Part shown: positions 32,331 through 43,749 of the stretch, piece by piece
Layout: each line of letters begins with the position of its first letter
Numbering within the stretch: the first letter of the stretch is position 1
From: Carposina sasakii
Taxonomy: Eukaryota; Arthropoda; Insecta; Lepidoptera; Carposinidae
Assembly: GCA_014607495.2 (NCBI GenBank)
Contig: CP053148.1
Location: 434,001-498,000, forward strand
Reading direction: 5' to 3'
Length of the DNA: 64,000 nucleotides
The notes under the pieces: generated by a model
Told to the model about the DNA's origin: nothing
What the model saw: the letters and a program-made list of their open reading frames with translations, nothing else
The model's database searches: none
Position numbers and translations under genes: made by a program

Positions 32331-33507
32331 GTATCTCACAACACCACATTTAATTATATGCGCTTTTGTAATACTCAACTCATAAGCTTTATGATATCTA
32401 CACATAGTACAAGACAGTGTCATAAATGTACATCACATAAACACTACCTTATAAATACATACTAACTTTAAAATAATAACAGGACAAACAACATCTCTAA
32501 GCCTTTTGAAAGGAACTTATTCTTTGCATACAAAATGCAATATTCCTTCCCTCTTGTTTCAATCTGGTAGAAAATTGAAAATATAATATTAGTGACTACC
32601 AACACGTATACCATCTTCCAAAATAATTTGGGCAGTATCTACAGTCTTTTATAAAAGTAAGTCTTTTTATAAATAATTGAGACGCTGTCAAGAACTAAAT
32701 CTATTATTACTATTATAAATAAAATCTATTTTCAAAAATATACTTATTGATTTTTTCATGGCTAAAAGTATGTTAATAGGGAGCTACAAAATCATAAGCA
32801 ATACGAGTACAACATACTTATAATGAAATTACGCCTCTTCCCGAAGGTAAGCAGAGATCACGATCTATCTCCACTTCAGTTCAGTAGGCATGTGCTGCGC
32901 GTCAGCTGTTGCTCGACTAGTGCTAGTTACTAGTTATAATTTCTGACTAAGTATGGCCTTGGCCATATCGGTCTAGAACAGGCTACAAATGGGAATGAAA
33001 GTGAGCTAATATCAGTGTTTCTGCGACGAGATCACAACAAAATGTTAGATTTATGTTGCTTCTCCCGCGTACCTGCTTACGAGTATAGTGCAGACGAACG
33101 ATTATAGAAACTGGCTATGTTGAGATTTTAAAGGGCGACCTTTGTAATTTTATATCGTTAAATATGTTAAATATGAAAATAATATAGACCGAATGGCAGT
33201 TTTTTCAATACCCAGATCATAAAATAAAGACGCTGTCTTTTTCTAAAAAATAACCACATTATCAAATTCATCCTTCAAATAGAACTATCTCATTATCTTC
33301 CTGCCCTTATCTCATTATTTATGGAGTCGGCGCATTATGATTTCTTTCGAAACTAACACTGCCAAAGATTTGGCATTTGTTTTATGTCCGGCTACCTACC
33401 TGACGCCAACCCCCTCGGGTATAGCTACCTGATATTTTTACATTACAAATAGACGTTTAAAAATCGGCTCTTATTGCCATAAATATAAATAATTGGTCAT
33501 TAAACCT
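32331..33507. other. mostly unassigned; L fragment inside
   Basis: 32815-32895 (attacgcctcttcccgaagg, taagcagagatcacgatct) is a copy of microsatellite-linked repeat L. 33390-33470 is a Q-family fragment (tgacgccaaccccctcgggt). No gene seen. Confidence 0.4.
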
Positions 33508-33695
33508 TGGGCCCTTGAGGACCGGCGGCGCTCCAAACATACAGGGACCTGGCCGGGCGGCTCGTAGAGTCCACAAGTAACCAAAATGCTGGCTGCGTCC
33601 TAGGCCAAAGAATTAGCATAGCCATCCAGGCGGCCGCTGTAAAACCGGAACTGGTCAAACGATCTACCATATACACGCTAGCCCTAAGTAGTTTT
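33508..33695 (+). pseudogene. non-LTR retrotransposon C-terminal remnant
   Basis: One plus-strand frame reads AGRLVESTSNQNAGCVLG then QRISIAIQAAA at about 33560-33630. The G-R-L-x-E-x-T...L-x-Q-R-I-S-I-A-I-Q pattern is the C-terminal end I associate with a common lepidopteran LINE ORF2. The upstream part needs a frame change. Short, GC-rich relative to its flanks, and clearly non-functional. Confidence 0.55.
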
Positions 33696-34022
33696 TAAGT
33701 TAGTTAAATTTCTACCCTTCTGTAAATATTTAATGTTTGTTGTTTGGTGATTAATGAACCATTTTTAACATAGATTTAATTACTTTTACATTAATTGCTT
33801 GCACTTTTTAGCTTATTACTTGCTCATATTACATAATTTCATAAGCTTTAAAATTTTGATATTGTTTTTAATTTTACTGCAGCTATAAATGGACTGACAA
33901 AACCGATATGTAATTAAAAGTTGCGGTGATTTGGATATCGATATTTGCGGCTTTTTGATGCTGACAATTAGCGGACCCAATTAGCTTTTGCCTTATAATT
34001 AAATTTGGATTTGTCCCTTTGA

Positions 34023-34235
34023 GTTATAAATATAAATAACAGGTGTGGGGGTAGCCAAAGATGGAGATGGCGCGATTATCTAGATTCTATTCCATCAGAA
34101 ACCAGGATAGAGAGTTATATAGCAGTTAATAATAATAACCTAATGCCTACATTTAAAAGAAACTTAACTAAATATGATGAGGCTAAATGTAAGTTATTAT
34201 ATAGATATGGGCAGGGCAATTTTATCGCCACTTAA
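34023..34235 (+). CDS. orphan coding-like segment, possible terminal exon
   Basis: An open frame of 70 codons without an initiating Met near its start, ending at TAA 34233-34235. A potential acceptor (aataacag) ends at 34042, leaving about 64 codons: CGGSQRWRWRDYLDSIPSET, then an Arg/Glu/Asn-rich part and a close at RYGQGNFIAT. The amino-acid mix is protein-like despite AT-rich flanks. I recognise no domain. It may be the last exon of a host gene or the end of a transposon protein. An upstream exon was not found and the polypyrimidine tract is weak. Confidence 0.35.
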   Translation, partial: VININNRCGGSQRWRWRDYLDSIPSETRIESYIAVNNNNLMPTFKRNLTKYDEAKCKLLYRYGQGNFIAT

Positions 34236-35154
34236 TACATTATTCTTTTACGAACGAACATAAATATTATACGTATTTATGATTTGTTTAAAAAAATATA
34301 TATGTATATATATATATTGGTTTTCCCAGGTTTTTTCATTTAAATTTCTACCTACGGCAGTAAATAAAAGGTATCTTCTTGTAGATTTTATTAGTTCCCT
34401 CGATGCAGACACATTTATTAATAAAATCATTTCCGAGCGACCACTTGATGCAGTTGGTAACTTCTGAATTGGAGTTTTTATAGACGCAAATTTCAACACC
34501 GTGAAATTAGACAGCAATTTTATTAATAACGAACTATAGATGATTATATATTTACTACTAGTTTAATAATAACGAAACCCCTCGACTCCAAACTTAGTAA
34601 GGGTTTGGGTTTAAATGGATTTTTATACATTTCATGAATATTTATTTAATTATTAAAGGTGAAACGCAATCATTATTCGCAATTTTCCGAGAGAAATTAT
34701 TGCGTTGATTCTATAATCCATTGAAATATGTGATGTTAGTAATGATATTGTGTAATTCAGAACAAACCTTTCAATATATCTTGTTAAAATAAAGTTAGGT
34801 ATATAGACAGGAGCATTTTATATGTAAGGGTTTAGTAAGTACGTACAAACACATTGGCTAACTCCAGGGCCAGAAGTATATGAAGACGTACTAGTATTCT
34901 TTTACAATGGCATAAGCTTTTAACACTCCTCCTCCCTCACGACCCCGCGACGCCATTATATTAACTTGCAAACGATTTTAGCCTTTAATTGACAGCGTTG
35001 AAGAAAAAATTAGATTGCTTTTTTCCTCTTCAAAGTCGAAGAAAGTTAGTACCTAACTACTTAGTCTAACTTTCACTAAAATCCCTTAATCTCTGACAAT
35101 TTAATATTCTCCATTAGCATTAAAGTTATCTTTTAGTTTCAGTACAATATTATA
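34236..35154. other. unassigned AT-rich DNA
   Basis: Includes an (AT)n-rich run at about 34295-34320. The overlapping 62- and 89-codon frames at 34.25-34.52 kb on opposite strands show no domain. Confidence 0.4.
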
Positions 35155-35519
35155 TACAGGTGTTTTTGCGTTGCCACCCTTAACGAAGGGTACATATTCT
35201 ATACATCAAATAAAGTAAGGTTTATGCAAAAAAATGCTGGGAAACGATATAAATTTTTTTGATATATTTTTTTTAATTATTTGATCGGGCAAAATTTATA
35301 GTGTCCAGAGTTTATACTAGTTTTATCATAGACAGATATTAATTATTTCTTATGAAAAAATCTTGCTATACGCGTCAATGTGCATTTATGCAGAAAAACG
35401 CAGTCTATTTACTTATTATTTGTTTATTAACTTTGGACCCTAATATATTGGAAACCAGACACTTCCCAGGTATGCTTCCATGGAGAAAAATGATCGTGAT
35501 GATGAGGAGATTCCGTATA
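35155..35519 (+). mobile_element. C-family MITE, copy 2, right end lost
   Basis: Starts tacaggtgtttttgcgttgc and follows the C consensus up to gatgatgaggagattccgta, where SINE-A begins. The right terminus is absent. Confidence 0.8.
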
Positions 35520-35521
35520 AA

Positions 35522-35638
35522 TATCAGCCTACTGCTGGACGTAGGCCTCCCCAAGGGCACGCCACGAGGCTACTGACATAGGGAGGTTTATGCCTATGGC
35601 CATCACGCTGGGCCGGCGGGTTGGTGACTGCAGTGTGG
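35522..35638 (-). mobile_element. SINE-A, 3' half, leading into a tandem array
   Basis: atcagcctactgctggacgt, ggcctccccaagggcacgcc and cgggttggtgactgcagtgt match SINE-A, with a small deletion after agccta. It continues directly into the 46-bp array. Confidence 0.75.
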
Positions 35639-35914
35639 TTTTCGGATTTGTCGACACAAGAGGCGCTGCTGCCCACCTACCTGGTTTTCGGATTTGTCGA
35701 CACAAGAGGCGCTGCTGCCCACCTACCTGGTTTTCGGATTTGTCGACACAAGAGGCGCTGCTGCCCACCTACCTGATTTTCGGATTTGTCGACACAAGAG
35801 GCGCTGCTGCCCACCTACCTGATTTTCGGATTTGTCGACACAAGAGGCGCTGTTGCCCACCTACCTGGTTTTCGGATTTGTCGCCACAAGAAGCGCTGCT
35901 GCCCACCTAGCTGA
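35639..35914 (-). repeat. 46-bp tandem array, six copies
   Basis: Copies start at 35639, 35685, 35731, 35777, 35823 and 35869. Each reads ttttcggatttgtcgacaca, agaggcgctgctgcccacct, acctgg with few changes. The unit corresponds to the SINE-A segment ggactatgttgtcaacacgg, gaggcgctgctgcccacctc. Since 46 is not a multiple of 3 but no frame has a stop, it generates a false 106-codon ORF. Confidence 0.9.
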
Positions 35915-36097
35915 AGCCAGATCCACAGGATCACAAATGACATGCTACAGCCACGTTCAGCATAGAGGGCCTGATGTAAAACAGCAGCGCTCAATCTGAT
36001 GTAAAACCTGAAAGGATGTCCCTGGGAATATTTCGTACGACTTCGACGGAGTAAGAGATGCAGATAAGGTACCTATTCTAGTGAAGCTCCGCAATGT
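35915..36097 (+). repeat. dispersed repeat B copy, rearranged
   Basis: Directly abuts the array: agatccacaggatcacaaat, cagccacgttcagcatagag. The word tctagtgaagctccgcaatg closes it. The middle is diverged, with ctgatgtaaaac present twice. Confidence 0.55.
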
Positions 36098-36589
36098 AAT
36101 ATGATTTGTGCTTAGTGGAGAGAACAAAAATGATCCGAGAATTAGATAGTATGACCGCAAATGAGTTTAAGTTTTAGACAAGTTTGAACAGATACAAATG
36201 AGTGGCTTTAATCAAGTTTATATTAATTAAGAGTTGAGTAATAAGCCTGTAGTTGAAGATCTTTAACTTCATAATAATCTAGACTAGACTTTTCTTAATG
36301 GATGTATTGATAGAATAAACTTGTCTCCATATAAATGCACAGAGATTGTGAGGTTACGAGTACAAATATCGCATAGGCTGCAGTATAATATATACACATA
36401 TCTCAAGATGGATAAATTGCAAAAAATACTACCTTTTTAAAACTACGAAATCAATCGATTTTGAGTTTATAAACCATCCTAAAGTCGGTCGTGGTTTTTT
36501 AGGTTACGTATACGTACTTTGTAAAAACCCAAATAATAATATTGATTTCAATTAATGAATAAAAATATTACTTTTTTTTTTTTAATATT
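36098..36589. other. unassigned AT-rich DNA
   Basis: No gene or repeat recognised. Confidence 0.4.
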
Positions 36590-36816
36590 CACACACTACA
36601 CAACACATTAACCTAGTCCCACACTAAGATCCCTAAGGTCTTGTGTCGTGGGTACTAAGCAACGGTATATAAATACATTGATAAGTATAGAAACATCCAT
36701 GACTCGGAAACAAACATCGATATTCATCATATCAATATTTGCACCTACCGGGATTCGAACCCAGGACGTATGGCGTCGCAGGCAAGGTCACTACCTACTA
36801 GACCAATCGGCCGTCA
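36590..36816 (-). mobile_element. SINE-T, complete
   Basis: Minus-strand copy: on the plus strand cctagtcccacactaagatc, gtcgtgggtactaagcaacg, the B-box complement gggattcgaaccc (about 36750) and gaccaatcggccgtca. The 104-codon plus-strand frame over it is an artefact. Confidence 0.85.
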
Positions 36817-37276
36817 GACAATGTAAGCCATATAAGCCGATAAATAAGGGTACTTATACAATTACAAAACGAAATAAAACTTATTCCTTTTTGGGACTAA
36901 CCTTGTCATATAAGAATACTTTTACAAATTGTCCAACAATAAGACAGCTGGCAGCCATGTAAACTAGACTTGTTGTCAATATTATATCTTATGTAAGTGG
37001 TGTGTAAAGTCGTGATTGGTTAATTTGTGTACGTTACGTGTAATTTAGAGGAAATAGAGTAGCTTGGTACCGCAGATGAATGATCTTGGTACAGTCGCAC
37101 GCATCTCAGTTACAAGATGGAAGACTTATGGACTGAGGTGTGACGTCACAAGATTGTGTGACGCTGTGACGTCAGATATGTTCAGCGTTTTATGATGTCT
37201 AATGCAAAATAGAGTATATCCTAGATGCTTTATTAAAACTAAAATTCTTCTTTTTTCCAACTCAATGGTCTAACAA
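36817..37276. other. unassigned, with paired CRE-like sites
   Basis: Two TGACGTCA palindromes at 37141-37148 and 37167-37174 lie 26 bp apart (start to start). No TATA box or ORF nearby is convincing. Confidence 0.4.
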
Positions 37277-37546
37277 TATCATCATCATCATCATCATCAG
37301 CCTATTGCAGTCCACTGCTGGACGTAGGCCTCCCCCAGGGCACGCCACAAGACTGCTATGAGGGGTATTTGCCCATAGTCACCACGCTGGGCAGACGGGT
37401 TGGTGACCGCAGTTTGTATTTTGGACTATGTTGTCAACACGGGAGGCGCTGCTGCCCACCTCCGGGAACCCTTAATCGCCTCGAACGATACCCACGGGCA
37501 GACATGGGGTGGTACGAATTCTACTCGGCCGGCACCACGCGGCCAC
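37277..37546 (-). mobile_element. SINE-A, full length
   Basis: (ATC)n at 37277-37299, then cagcctattgcagtccactg, ggcgctgctgcccacctccg and the head ending ggcaccacgcggcc. Very similar to the copy at 7033-7304. Frames in this interval are artefacts. Confidence 0.85.
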
Positions 37547-38666
37547 AATATTATGCTAACTTTTAATTCCAAGTTCTTACAAAATAAGGTAAAGATAACG
37601 TTAACTAACATTTACCTCACCTTTTAACAGTTTGGTCAAATGTAACATTTTTAAGTTAACGTCGGCGTCGCAAACTTTGTAACAATTTTATAGTTCATTT
37701 TAAAACAAGTTTACGAACTTCAACCCGTAGAACGTCTTTGGACATAAGATCGTAAACCACCGCTCGTTAGCTATAAAAGAGTTGTTTGTTCATTTGTTAG
37801 GTCACAAACAAAACCCGCAATGAATTTTAAATTGACATACATTGATGGCCTGATAATCTGAGAAAGATTGGGAGAGGATTTGCCCAGCACGTATGGTGCT
37901 GTTAACAACATTAATATTATGGGCTATAAATGCGGAGTCATAAACAATTTAATTTTATAAAAGAAAATGCAGAATTTCCATTTTTCTCCATGTCTTGAAA
38001 TTGTCAAGAAATTGCCTATTGGTAATCTTCTACCATAGATACCAAATCCCTGATTTTCTACATTCTAAAAGTGTTAAAGTATACCAAAAGCTTCATACCG
38101 CAGAAGTTTTGTGTTGTTATATTTATATTAGTCACTAAATTAATAACGGAAAAGTTTTTTATACTTCTTTAATTACTTATAAGATTTGGCTACAATTTTT
38201 TCCCGTTAGAAAATGGAGGTAAAGATAATCTAGCCAGGTACAGTCAGGCAAATGGTTTACTATAATCAAGAGACTTTGAACTTTGAGACTTCAAATACGA
38301 GAATTAGTTGTTTCGACAAAAACTAATGATTGTCTAAAGATCCCATGTCCTTGAATAAATCAATCATTTAAATAATCATGTATATAAATAATATATACAT
38401 GCCGCCTATATAATTGACTCCAAAGATCTCGGGTCAAGGTCCCCGATATATGAGCCTTATTATGATAGACATAGATACGGAAATCGGTACTTAGGCGTAA
38501 TTACAAGGACAGGCGAAAGTACAAGGCATGTGGTTAGTATTAAATATTCAGTCTTGTTCCGTGAAGAATATACTTTTCTGTACTTGTGTTTTCTTCGCTG
38601 TGTTACTAAGGGACAACCTGATATTACGACAAGATTTTATGCCCGCTATTTTGAAAATATCACTAT
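37547..38666. other. unassigned
   Basis: No gene. 37870-37900 has a faint gaggatttgcccagca LINE-tail word. The rest is AT-rich. Confidence 0.35.
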
Positions 38667-38785
38667 AATATATCAGCTGCATCTCCTTCTGTGCATGTCG
38701 TAAGAGTAATTAGAAACTGGGGTATTCTCTCAGACGATGAGCTAGAACCTTGTCACTAAGCATTAACATCTGATGCTATGCAAGA
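38667..38785 (-). repeat. dispersed repeat B copy
   Basis: atatcagctgcatctccttc, tgtgcatgtcgtaagagtaa, ggtattctctcagacgatga and gctagaaccttgtcacta in the minus-strand order. Confidence 0.7.
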
Positions 38786-39712
38786 TGGCCTGCAGGTCTC
38801 TTCACCCCGTTTTTGCCGTTTGTAGATGTAATTATGTATGTATTAATAAGTAATCCTTGACGGTGGCATACAAATTAACGGTTAAGATAGATTTATAGTA
38901 GAACATGGTCAAACTCACTTAGAAAAACGTTTTCCAGTACATTAAGCATTATTAACTGTGACCGGTGGTTAACAATGTTGTCAATATTCACACAATCCAC
39001 TAGTGTTTGTAATGGAGTACTTTACTACTATATTCGTGTTGATCGCTGAATGAACGTACTTAGGTTTAGCTTTCTGAAGCCTTAGGCCGGCTATGATTCC
39101 CGATTATCAAGTCCTTCGACAAATCTCTTGAAATCGACTTATTTAGTCATAAGTATTAGAAAACAAAATGGCGGTTTTACATAAACAGCTGACATTACAC
39201 TGCATAGTTTCTCTATTATTAGGATACCATAACTCGGAAGTAGAAGAGACAAAAATTATCGTTAGCCAACTTGCCATTTTGGGAAAATTCTCGACTACTG
39301 TATAAAATAATATGTGGATATATTTCTCTAAATCTATATGCCTGAATATGTCGAATGATGCGAGAATTGGGTACCAGAGGTCACATCACAGCCAGTACAG
39401 CCTACATGTAAATGAGCTCATTCCTGGATCTTAGATTACTAGATATGCGGTATCTTGACTGTGGTTGCCAATGGTCTCAAGGTATGGCTTCTATTCCAGA
39501 GTTCCACTCAAGGGCCGATTGTATTTAGCTATGGAGCACTTCGTATCAATGTCTATGGAGTTTATTATCTCTTATCGGCTAATAATGTATCCCGGGACGA
39601 TATTTAGTATAAGTAGGTATATATATTGAGACTTTACTCCCATGAACAGCAAAAACCACTTGCATCATAATTCAATTTGTTTTAGTCTATGTCAAAAACA
39701 ATACATTCGCTA
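38786..39712. other. unassigned
   Basis: A doubtful repeat B scrap lies near 39356-39430 (atcacagccagtacagcc, cctggatctta). No gene seen. Confidence 0.35.
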
Positions 39713-39895
39713 CTTCGTCTGCGTGGACTGTAGAAAAAGGCAAGAAATCAATATTTTCAGGAAAAAAATCTGCGTTATAAAGTAGCCTTTGTCCTTTCTA
39801 ATGCACCCTACCCCTATCTGTATACCAAATTTCATGCAAAATGGTTCAGCAGTTTTTTCAGGTTCACTTTTGAATTTATACTATGAGTTGATATT
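39713..39895 (-). mobile_element. F-family element, diverged
   Basis: The right end of F is seen inverted as acttcgtctgcgtggactgt, followed by the interior phrase accaaatttcatgcaaaatg, gttcagcagtttt. Another isolated F end is at 40207-40245 (cccgcgactttgtccgcgta). Confidence 0.55.
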
Positions 39896-40436
39896 GCGGC
39901 TGGTTGTCCTAATGGATCTAAGGGAATTTAGTTAACATAGTAATAACTTTAATACAGCCTAAAGAAATATGTGTTTAGCCAGTTTCCTGCAGCGAGCATC
40001 TCGGAAGTGACCTCGCGGCTGCCGTGACCTAGCCGGCTATTAGCTGCACGTAAAAACAGGCGAGATCGCTTTCGAAACTCTATCGTAATCTCGATCGCTA
40101 CCTCAATAGGGTTTTACCGATTTTGGGAAACGAATCTTGACGGCGGCAATAAGCCATGAGGCTATGTTTCAAGACCGTTAGTTGAATGATCTGTCGATTT
40201 ATCTGTCACTAGCTATTTCCCGCGACTTTGTCCGCGTAGGCTACGGAATGTAGCTTATGTCCTTCTCCGTACTTCCACCTAAAGGTTTGCAAAATTTATT
40301 TGAGTAAATAGTGCGTGGAAATAAACATTTTTTCGCATTCATAAATATTAATGAATAATTTGTCATTTTACTGGAGATTTTTTTGGCATATATTATTTTT
40401 CGCCTTCAAGAAATTGACGGTAAAGAGGCTATTAGT
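39896..40436. other. mostly unassigned
   Basis: GC-richer 39990-40150 shows no recognisable coding. It ends with the F fragment at 40207-40245. Confidence 0.35.
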
Positions 40437-40682
40437 TAAAAAAATATAATATAAAAAATCCAAAAACCCGACTGCGTAAAAAAGAACCAAACTATGTCAT
40501 AATAAAAAAACTTAAAATGTGAAAACAAGCACTTAGATGTCAGATGGTCTAGAATTCTATAATATTATTATGGAATGAATACTATTGTAGAAATTAAAAT
40601 ATTTTCTAATGATGTAACATAACAACTGAACAGCCAAATCCATTGAAATATTAGCTTAGCTGTCGGATAATGGATCCCGTTC
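40437..40682 (+). mobile_element. E element, copy 2
   Basis: aaaaacccgactgcgtaaaa, tctagaattctataatatta, tggaatgaatactattgtag and aactgaacag in the E order. It closes near gctgtcggataatggatccc. Confidence 0.75.
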
Positions 40683-40773
40683 CCCGTAAACTAACATTGT
40701 ACGTATGGAAGCGTTTCTAAACAATATAAACGCAATAGTTATAGTACCTAAATACATGTTGTTTGCATGATTA

Positions 40774-41008
40774 TCCTACCAATATTATAAATGCGAAAGT
40801 TTGTGAGTATGGATGGATAGATGTTTGTTACTCTTTCGCGTAAAAACGGCTGGAGCGATTTTAATAAAATTTTGGTATGAAGTTAGCTGACACCCTGGAT
40901 TAATACATAGGCTACTTTTTATCCCGGGAAAATATTTTTATTTCGGATAATTTCGACATTTTGTTTTTCCTGCAGTCCACGCGGACGAAGTCTCGGGCGT
41001 CCACTTGT
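40774..41008 (+). mobile_element. F element, best-preserved copy
   Basis: tcctaccaatattataaatg, cgaaagtttgtgagtatgga, then cggctggagcgattttaata, ttaatacataggctactttt, and the end cacgcggacgaagtctcggg, cgtccacttgtga. Very common lepidopteran repeat type without an ORF. Confidence 0.7.
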
Positions 41009-41166
41009 GAAATTATAGTTAAACAAAGCTATTTGGAGTTTTTAAAATCTAGATTTAGACCTCATCATTGAAAGTAGCTCATTCACATAATGATGATAGA
41101 TCAAACCATCTCAAGTTTCAGGTTTAATTATTTGGGCCAAATTGTAAAATCAGTAGTTAATCTAAC

Positions 41167-41401
41167 TATCAGTTAAAAAAAACATAATTTAAAAATCCAA
41201 AAACCTGACTGCGTAAAAAATAACCGAACTACTCGTATGTAATAACAAAAAAACTGAAAAGATGAAAACAAGCACTTAGATTTCCGGTGGTCTAGAATTC
41301 TATAATATTATTATGGAATGAATATAAAATATTTTCTAATGATGTAACGTAGCAACTGAACAGTCGGGATCCATTATCCGACAGCCAAGCCTTCCATCCA
41401 T
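41167..41401 (+). mobile_element. E element, copy 3
   Basis: aaaaacctgactgcgtaaaa, acaagcacttagatttccgg, tggtctagaattctataata, gaacagtcgggatccattat and ccgacagcc. It abuts the right arm of the inverted duplication. Confidence 0.75.
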
Positions 41402-41543
41402 CTATCCATCCATCCATCCATACTCACAAACTTTCGCGTTTATAATATTGGTAGGATAATCATGCAAACAACATGTATTTAGGTACTATAACTATTGCGT
41501 TTATATTGTTTAGAAACGCTTCCATACGTACAATGTTAGTTTA

Positions 41544-41930
41544 TGGATCATCTCTCAATACATTATCTTTTATAACTCGAAGTTGGTACAAAAATAGTTA
41601 CCTATAGAGTACAATATTGAAATCACCGTGTGGATCTTTGATCTCTGGGTTTCCCTCACTCGTATGCTCGATAAGCGAGACAGATGATGAGAATTTACAT
41701 CATATAATACTTCCGATATCTATTTTTGTTGTAAAGAATAATGTTTTTCAATAGTTATAGAAATAATATTGAAGCGCCGTCGTATCTGTCCTATCCATTG
41801 TAACCAACTCGAGTTTAGAGTTATTGTGGTATTATAATACATAGTTATGGCATATAGTAACAAGTATTCCTCTATGGTAATTGGTACTACTGATATCTCT
41901 GCCTTATGTAAACTAGCTTCCTTTTACATC
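41544..41930. other. unassigned
   Basis: No gene or repeat recognised. Confidence 0.4.
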
Positions 41931-42114
41931 CTTCTTCTTCAGCCTATTGCAGTCCACTGCTGGACGTAGGCCTCCCCCAAGGCACGCCGCAAGGCTACTG
42001 CCATGGGGGTTTTTGCCCATAGTCACCACGCTGGGCAGGCGGGTTGGTGACCGCAGTCTGATTTTTGGACTATGTTGTCAGCACGGGAGACGCTACTGCC
42101 CACCTCCCGGAAAC
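41931..42114 (-). mobile_element. SINE-A, head truncated
   Basis: cttcttcttcagcctattgc begins the copy (tail CTT-rich instead of ATC). The body continues through ccaccacgctgggcaggcgg to gcccacctcccggaa. The head is missing. Confidence 0.8.
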
Positions 42115-42550
42115 GGAATTTATGAATTCCTGTCTGTACTTTATTTTTCCATTCTTGGGTGGCTGTGGTGGATCTCATGTAAGTTTTGCTCCTTCTTTTT
42201 CTTGTGTACGGTATCGTATTTCATTCGTTCGTTTTTACTCAGTTTAAATCATTTTAAAGGAGGAGGAGGAGATGTTTAGGTACCTCTAACTGTGTTTTAC
42301 ATGTGTATATCTAATATCGAGAACAAAATACTGAATATATAATAGACACATCATTACACTGTGTCCCAGCGTGTCCGTATCCCGGAAGACTTGGACGACA
42401 ATGGTCCGGACACGCCATAATGCCGGCACAATGCCGGTCAGTGCTGCGATTGTGTCTCGAATGGAAAACGTTACGAATCCACTAGTGGTGGAACGATTAT
42501 CTGTTTTAAAACGCAGTTTTAATATCAGTTTAGGACAAAAAATAAATATC
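42115..42550. other. unassigned, with a GC-richer coding-like patch
   Basis: 42362-42490 is GC-rich and open in more than one frame on both strands (for example RKTWTTMVRTRHNAGTMPVS on the plus strand). No domain is recognised and no splice sites stand out. I do not call a gene. Confidence 0.3.
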
Positions 42551-42766
42551 CACACACTTTACAATACATTAACCTAGTCCCACACTAAGATCTCTGAGGT
42601 CTTGTGTCGCTTATAGTATACTCGTAATTACATAGATAAATTATTGAAACATCCATGACTTGGAAACAAACATTGATATTCATCATATCAATGTTTGCCC
42701 CTACCGGGATTCGAACACAGGAGCTATTGCGGCAGGGTCACTACTAACTACACCAATCGGTCATCG
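42551..42766 (-). mobile_element. SINE-T, near complete
   Basis: aacctagtcccacactaaga, cttggaaacaaacattgata, the B-box complement gggattcgaacaca and ctacaccaatcggtcat on the plus strand. Confidence 0.8.
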
Positions 42767-43311
42767 AAATCCATTCGTTACTACAAAATTTAAAATTACC
42801 ACTGAATCTTGCCAAAAACATTTACGTTTAAATCTACAAACTGGTTTGTATTATGATTTTGATTTTGTGTTAAATAATTGTCAGAATTTAAATTTGATCT
42901 GCAGGCAGAGTAAAATTATAATCTGTATATAAAATACTCAGAGCACAATTTTAAAAATAATTTGCATTTTTAGTTTGATATTCGATCTACATTGTATTGA
43001 AAATACAAAACAATTGGAATTTAGGGCCTTCAAAATTCAAATTGACAAAATTCTTTAGACAAATCTCATAAAAGAGAATCGGCTTCTCTCTCTTCAAGTT
43101 TATTGAAATAATTGTCTGCTCCTCTCAATCAAAACGCAGTGGTGCACCATCTATTGCCTACAAATAGTTCCATGAGGAGGTATCGTTTGGAAGCACAGCC
43201 TGCCTCGTCAGGGAATTGTAACGTGAGCCTGAGCACCGCTTACTGTTCACTTAGTTATTTGAATGAATATTATGTTGTTAAAGATTCAGCTAAATTACAT
43301 ACATATACGAG
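42767..43311. other. unassigned
   Basis: 43112-43260 is GC-richer with an 82-codon plus-strand frame lacking any recognised domain. The rest is AT-rich. Confidence 0.35.
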
Positions 43312-43574
43312 TATAGGATTTGACAAAAGGGGTATGTTAAGCGAAAAGCTATATAAATAGCCCACTATAGAGAACCTATTTCCAAAATTTCAGACTCAAA
43401 ATCGCATCTTTATTTTTTCAGATAGTATGGAGAATTCCTAAACAACTCAGAAATGTTCATACAATCTTGAAAAATAAACATGCGATTTCGAGTCTCAAAT
43501 TTTGTAAATAGATTCTCTATAGTGGGCTATGTTCATAGCTTTTCGCTTTACATACCCTTTTGTTACACCCTGTA
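43312..43574. mobile_element. FB foldback MITE, copy 2
   Basis: tataggatttgacaaaaggg, gtatgttaagcgaaaagcta and atagcccactatagagaacc are mirrored by ttctctatagtgggctatgt, agcttttcgctttacatacc and tacaccctgta. The central part is in opposite orientation to copy 1, as expected for a palindrome. Confidence 0.85.
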
Positions 43575-43584
43575 GGCATATGAC

Positions 43585-43741
43585 TGTGTGCCCGAATGAG
43601 GTAGCTTGACCTGCAGGATCATAAAGGAGATACCACAGCCACGCTCAGCATAGCGTGAACAGTTGCTAGCTTATCGCCCGAGAGAATCCCCGAGTTCCTC
43701 AATAGACGCAGCCGATATATTCTAACGAAACCCCGCACAGG
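43585..43741 (+). repeat. dispersed repeat B copy
   Basis: gacctgcaggatcataaagg, ccacgctcagcatagcgtga, agttgctagcttatcgcccg and ccccgcacag. It lies directly after the FB element. Confidence 0.75.
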
Positions 43742-43749
43742 TAGCTCAA

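Larger units (their letters stand above)
40687..41543. repeat. 134-bp inverted duplication flanking F and E elements
   Basis: The left arm 40687-40820 (taaactaacattgtacgtat ... gtgagtatggatggatag) is repeated as its near-identical complement at about 41402-41543. The only clear difference is extra ATCC units at 41404-41420 plus a few bases. Between the arms lie the rest of F, about 150 bp of other DNA, and E copy 3. Confidence 0.85.

Noticed and set aside
35590..35910. 106-codon protein with internal 46-residue repeat
   Set aside because: Entirely explained by six 46-bp DNA repeats plus SINE-A sequence; all three frames happen to be open.
35639..35914. CRISPR-like array
   Set aside because: Units are contiguous with no spacers, in a eukaryotic repeat context.
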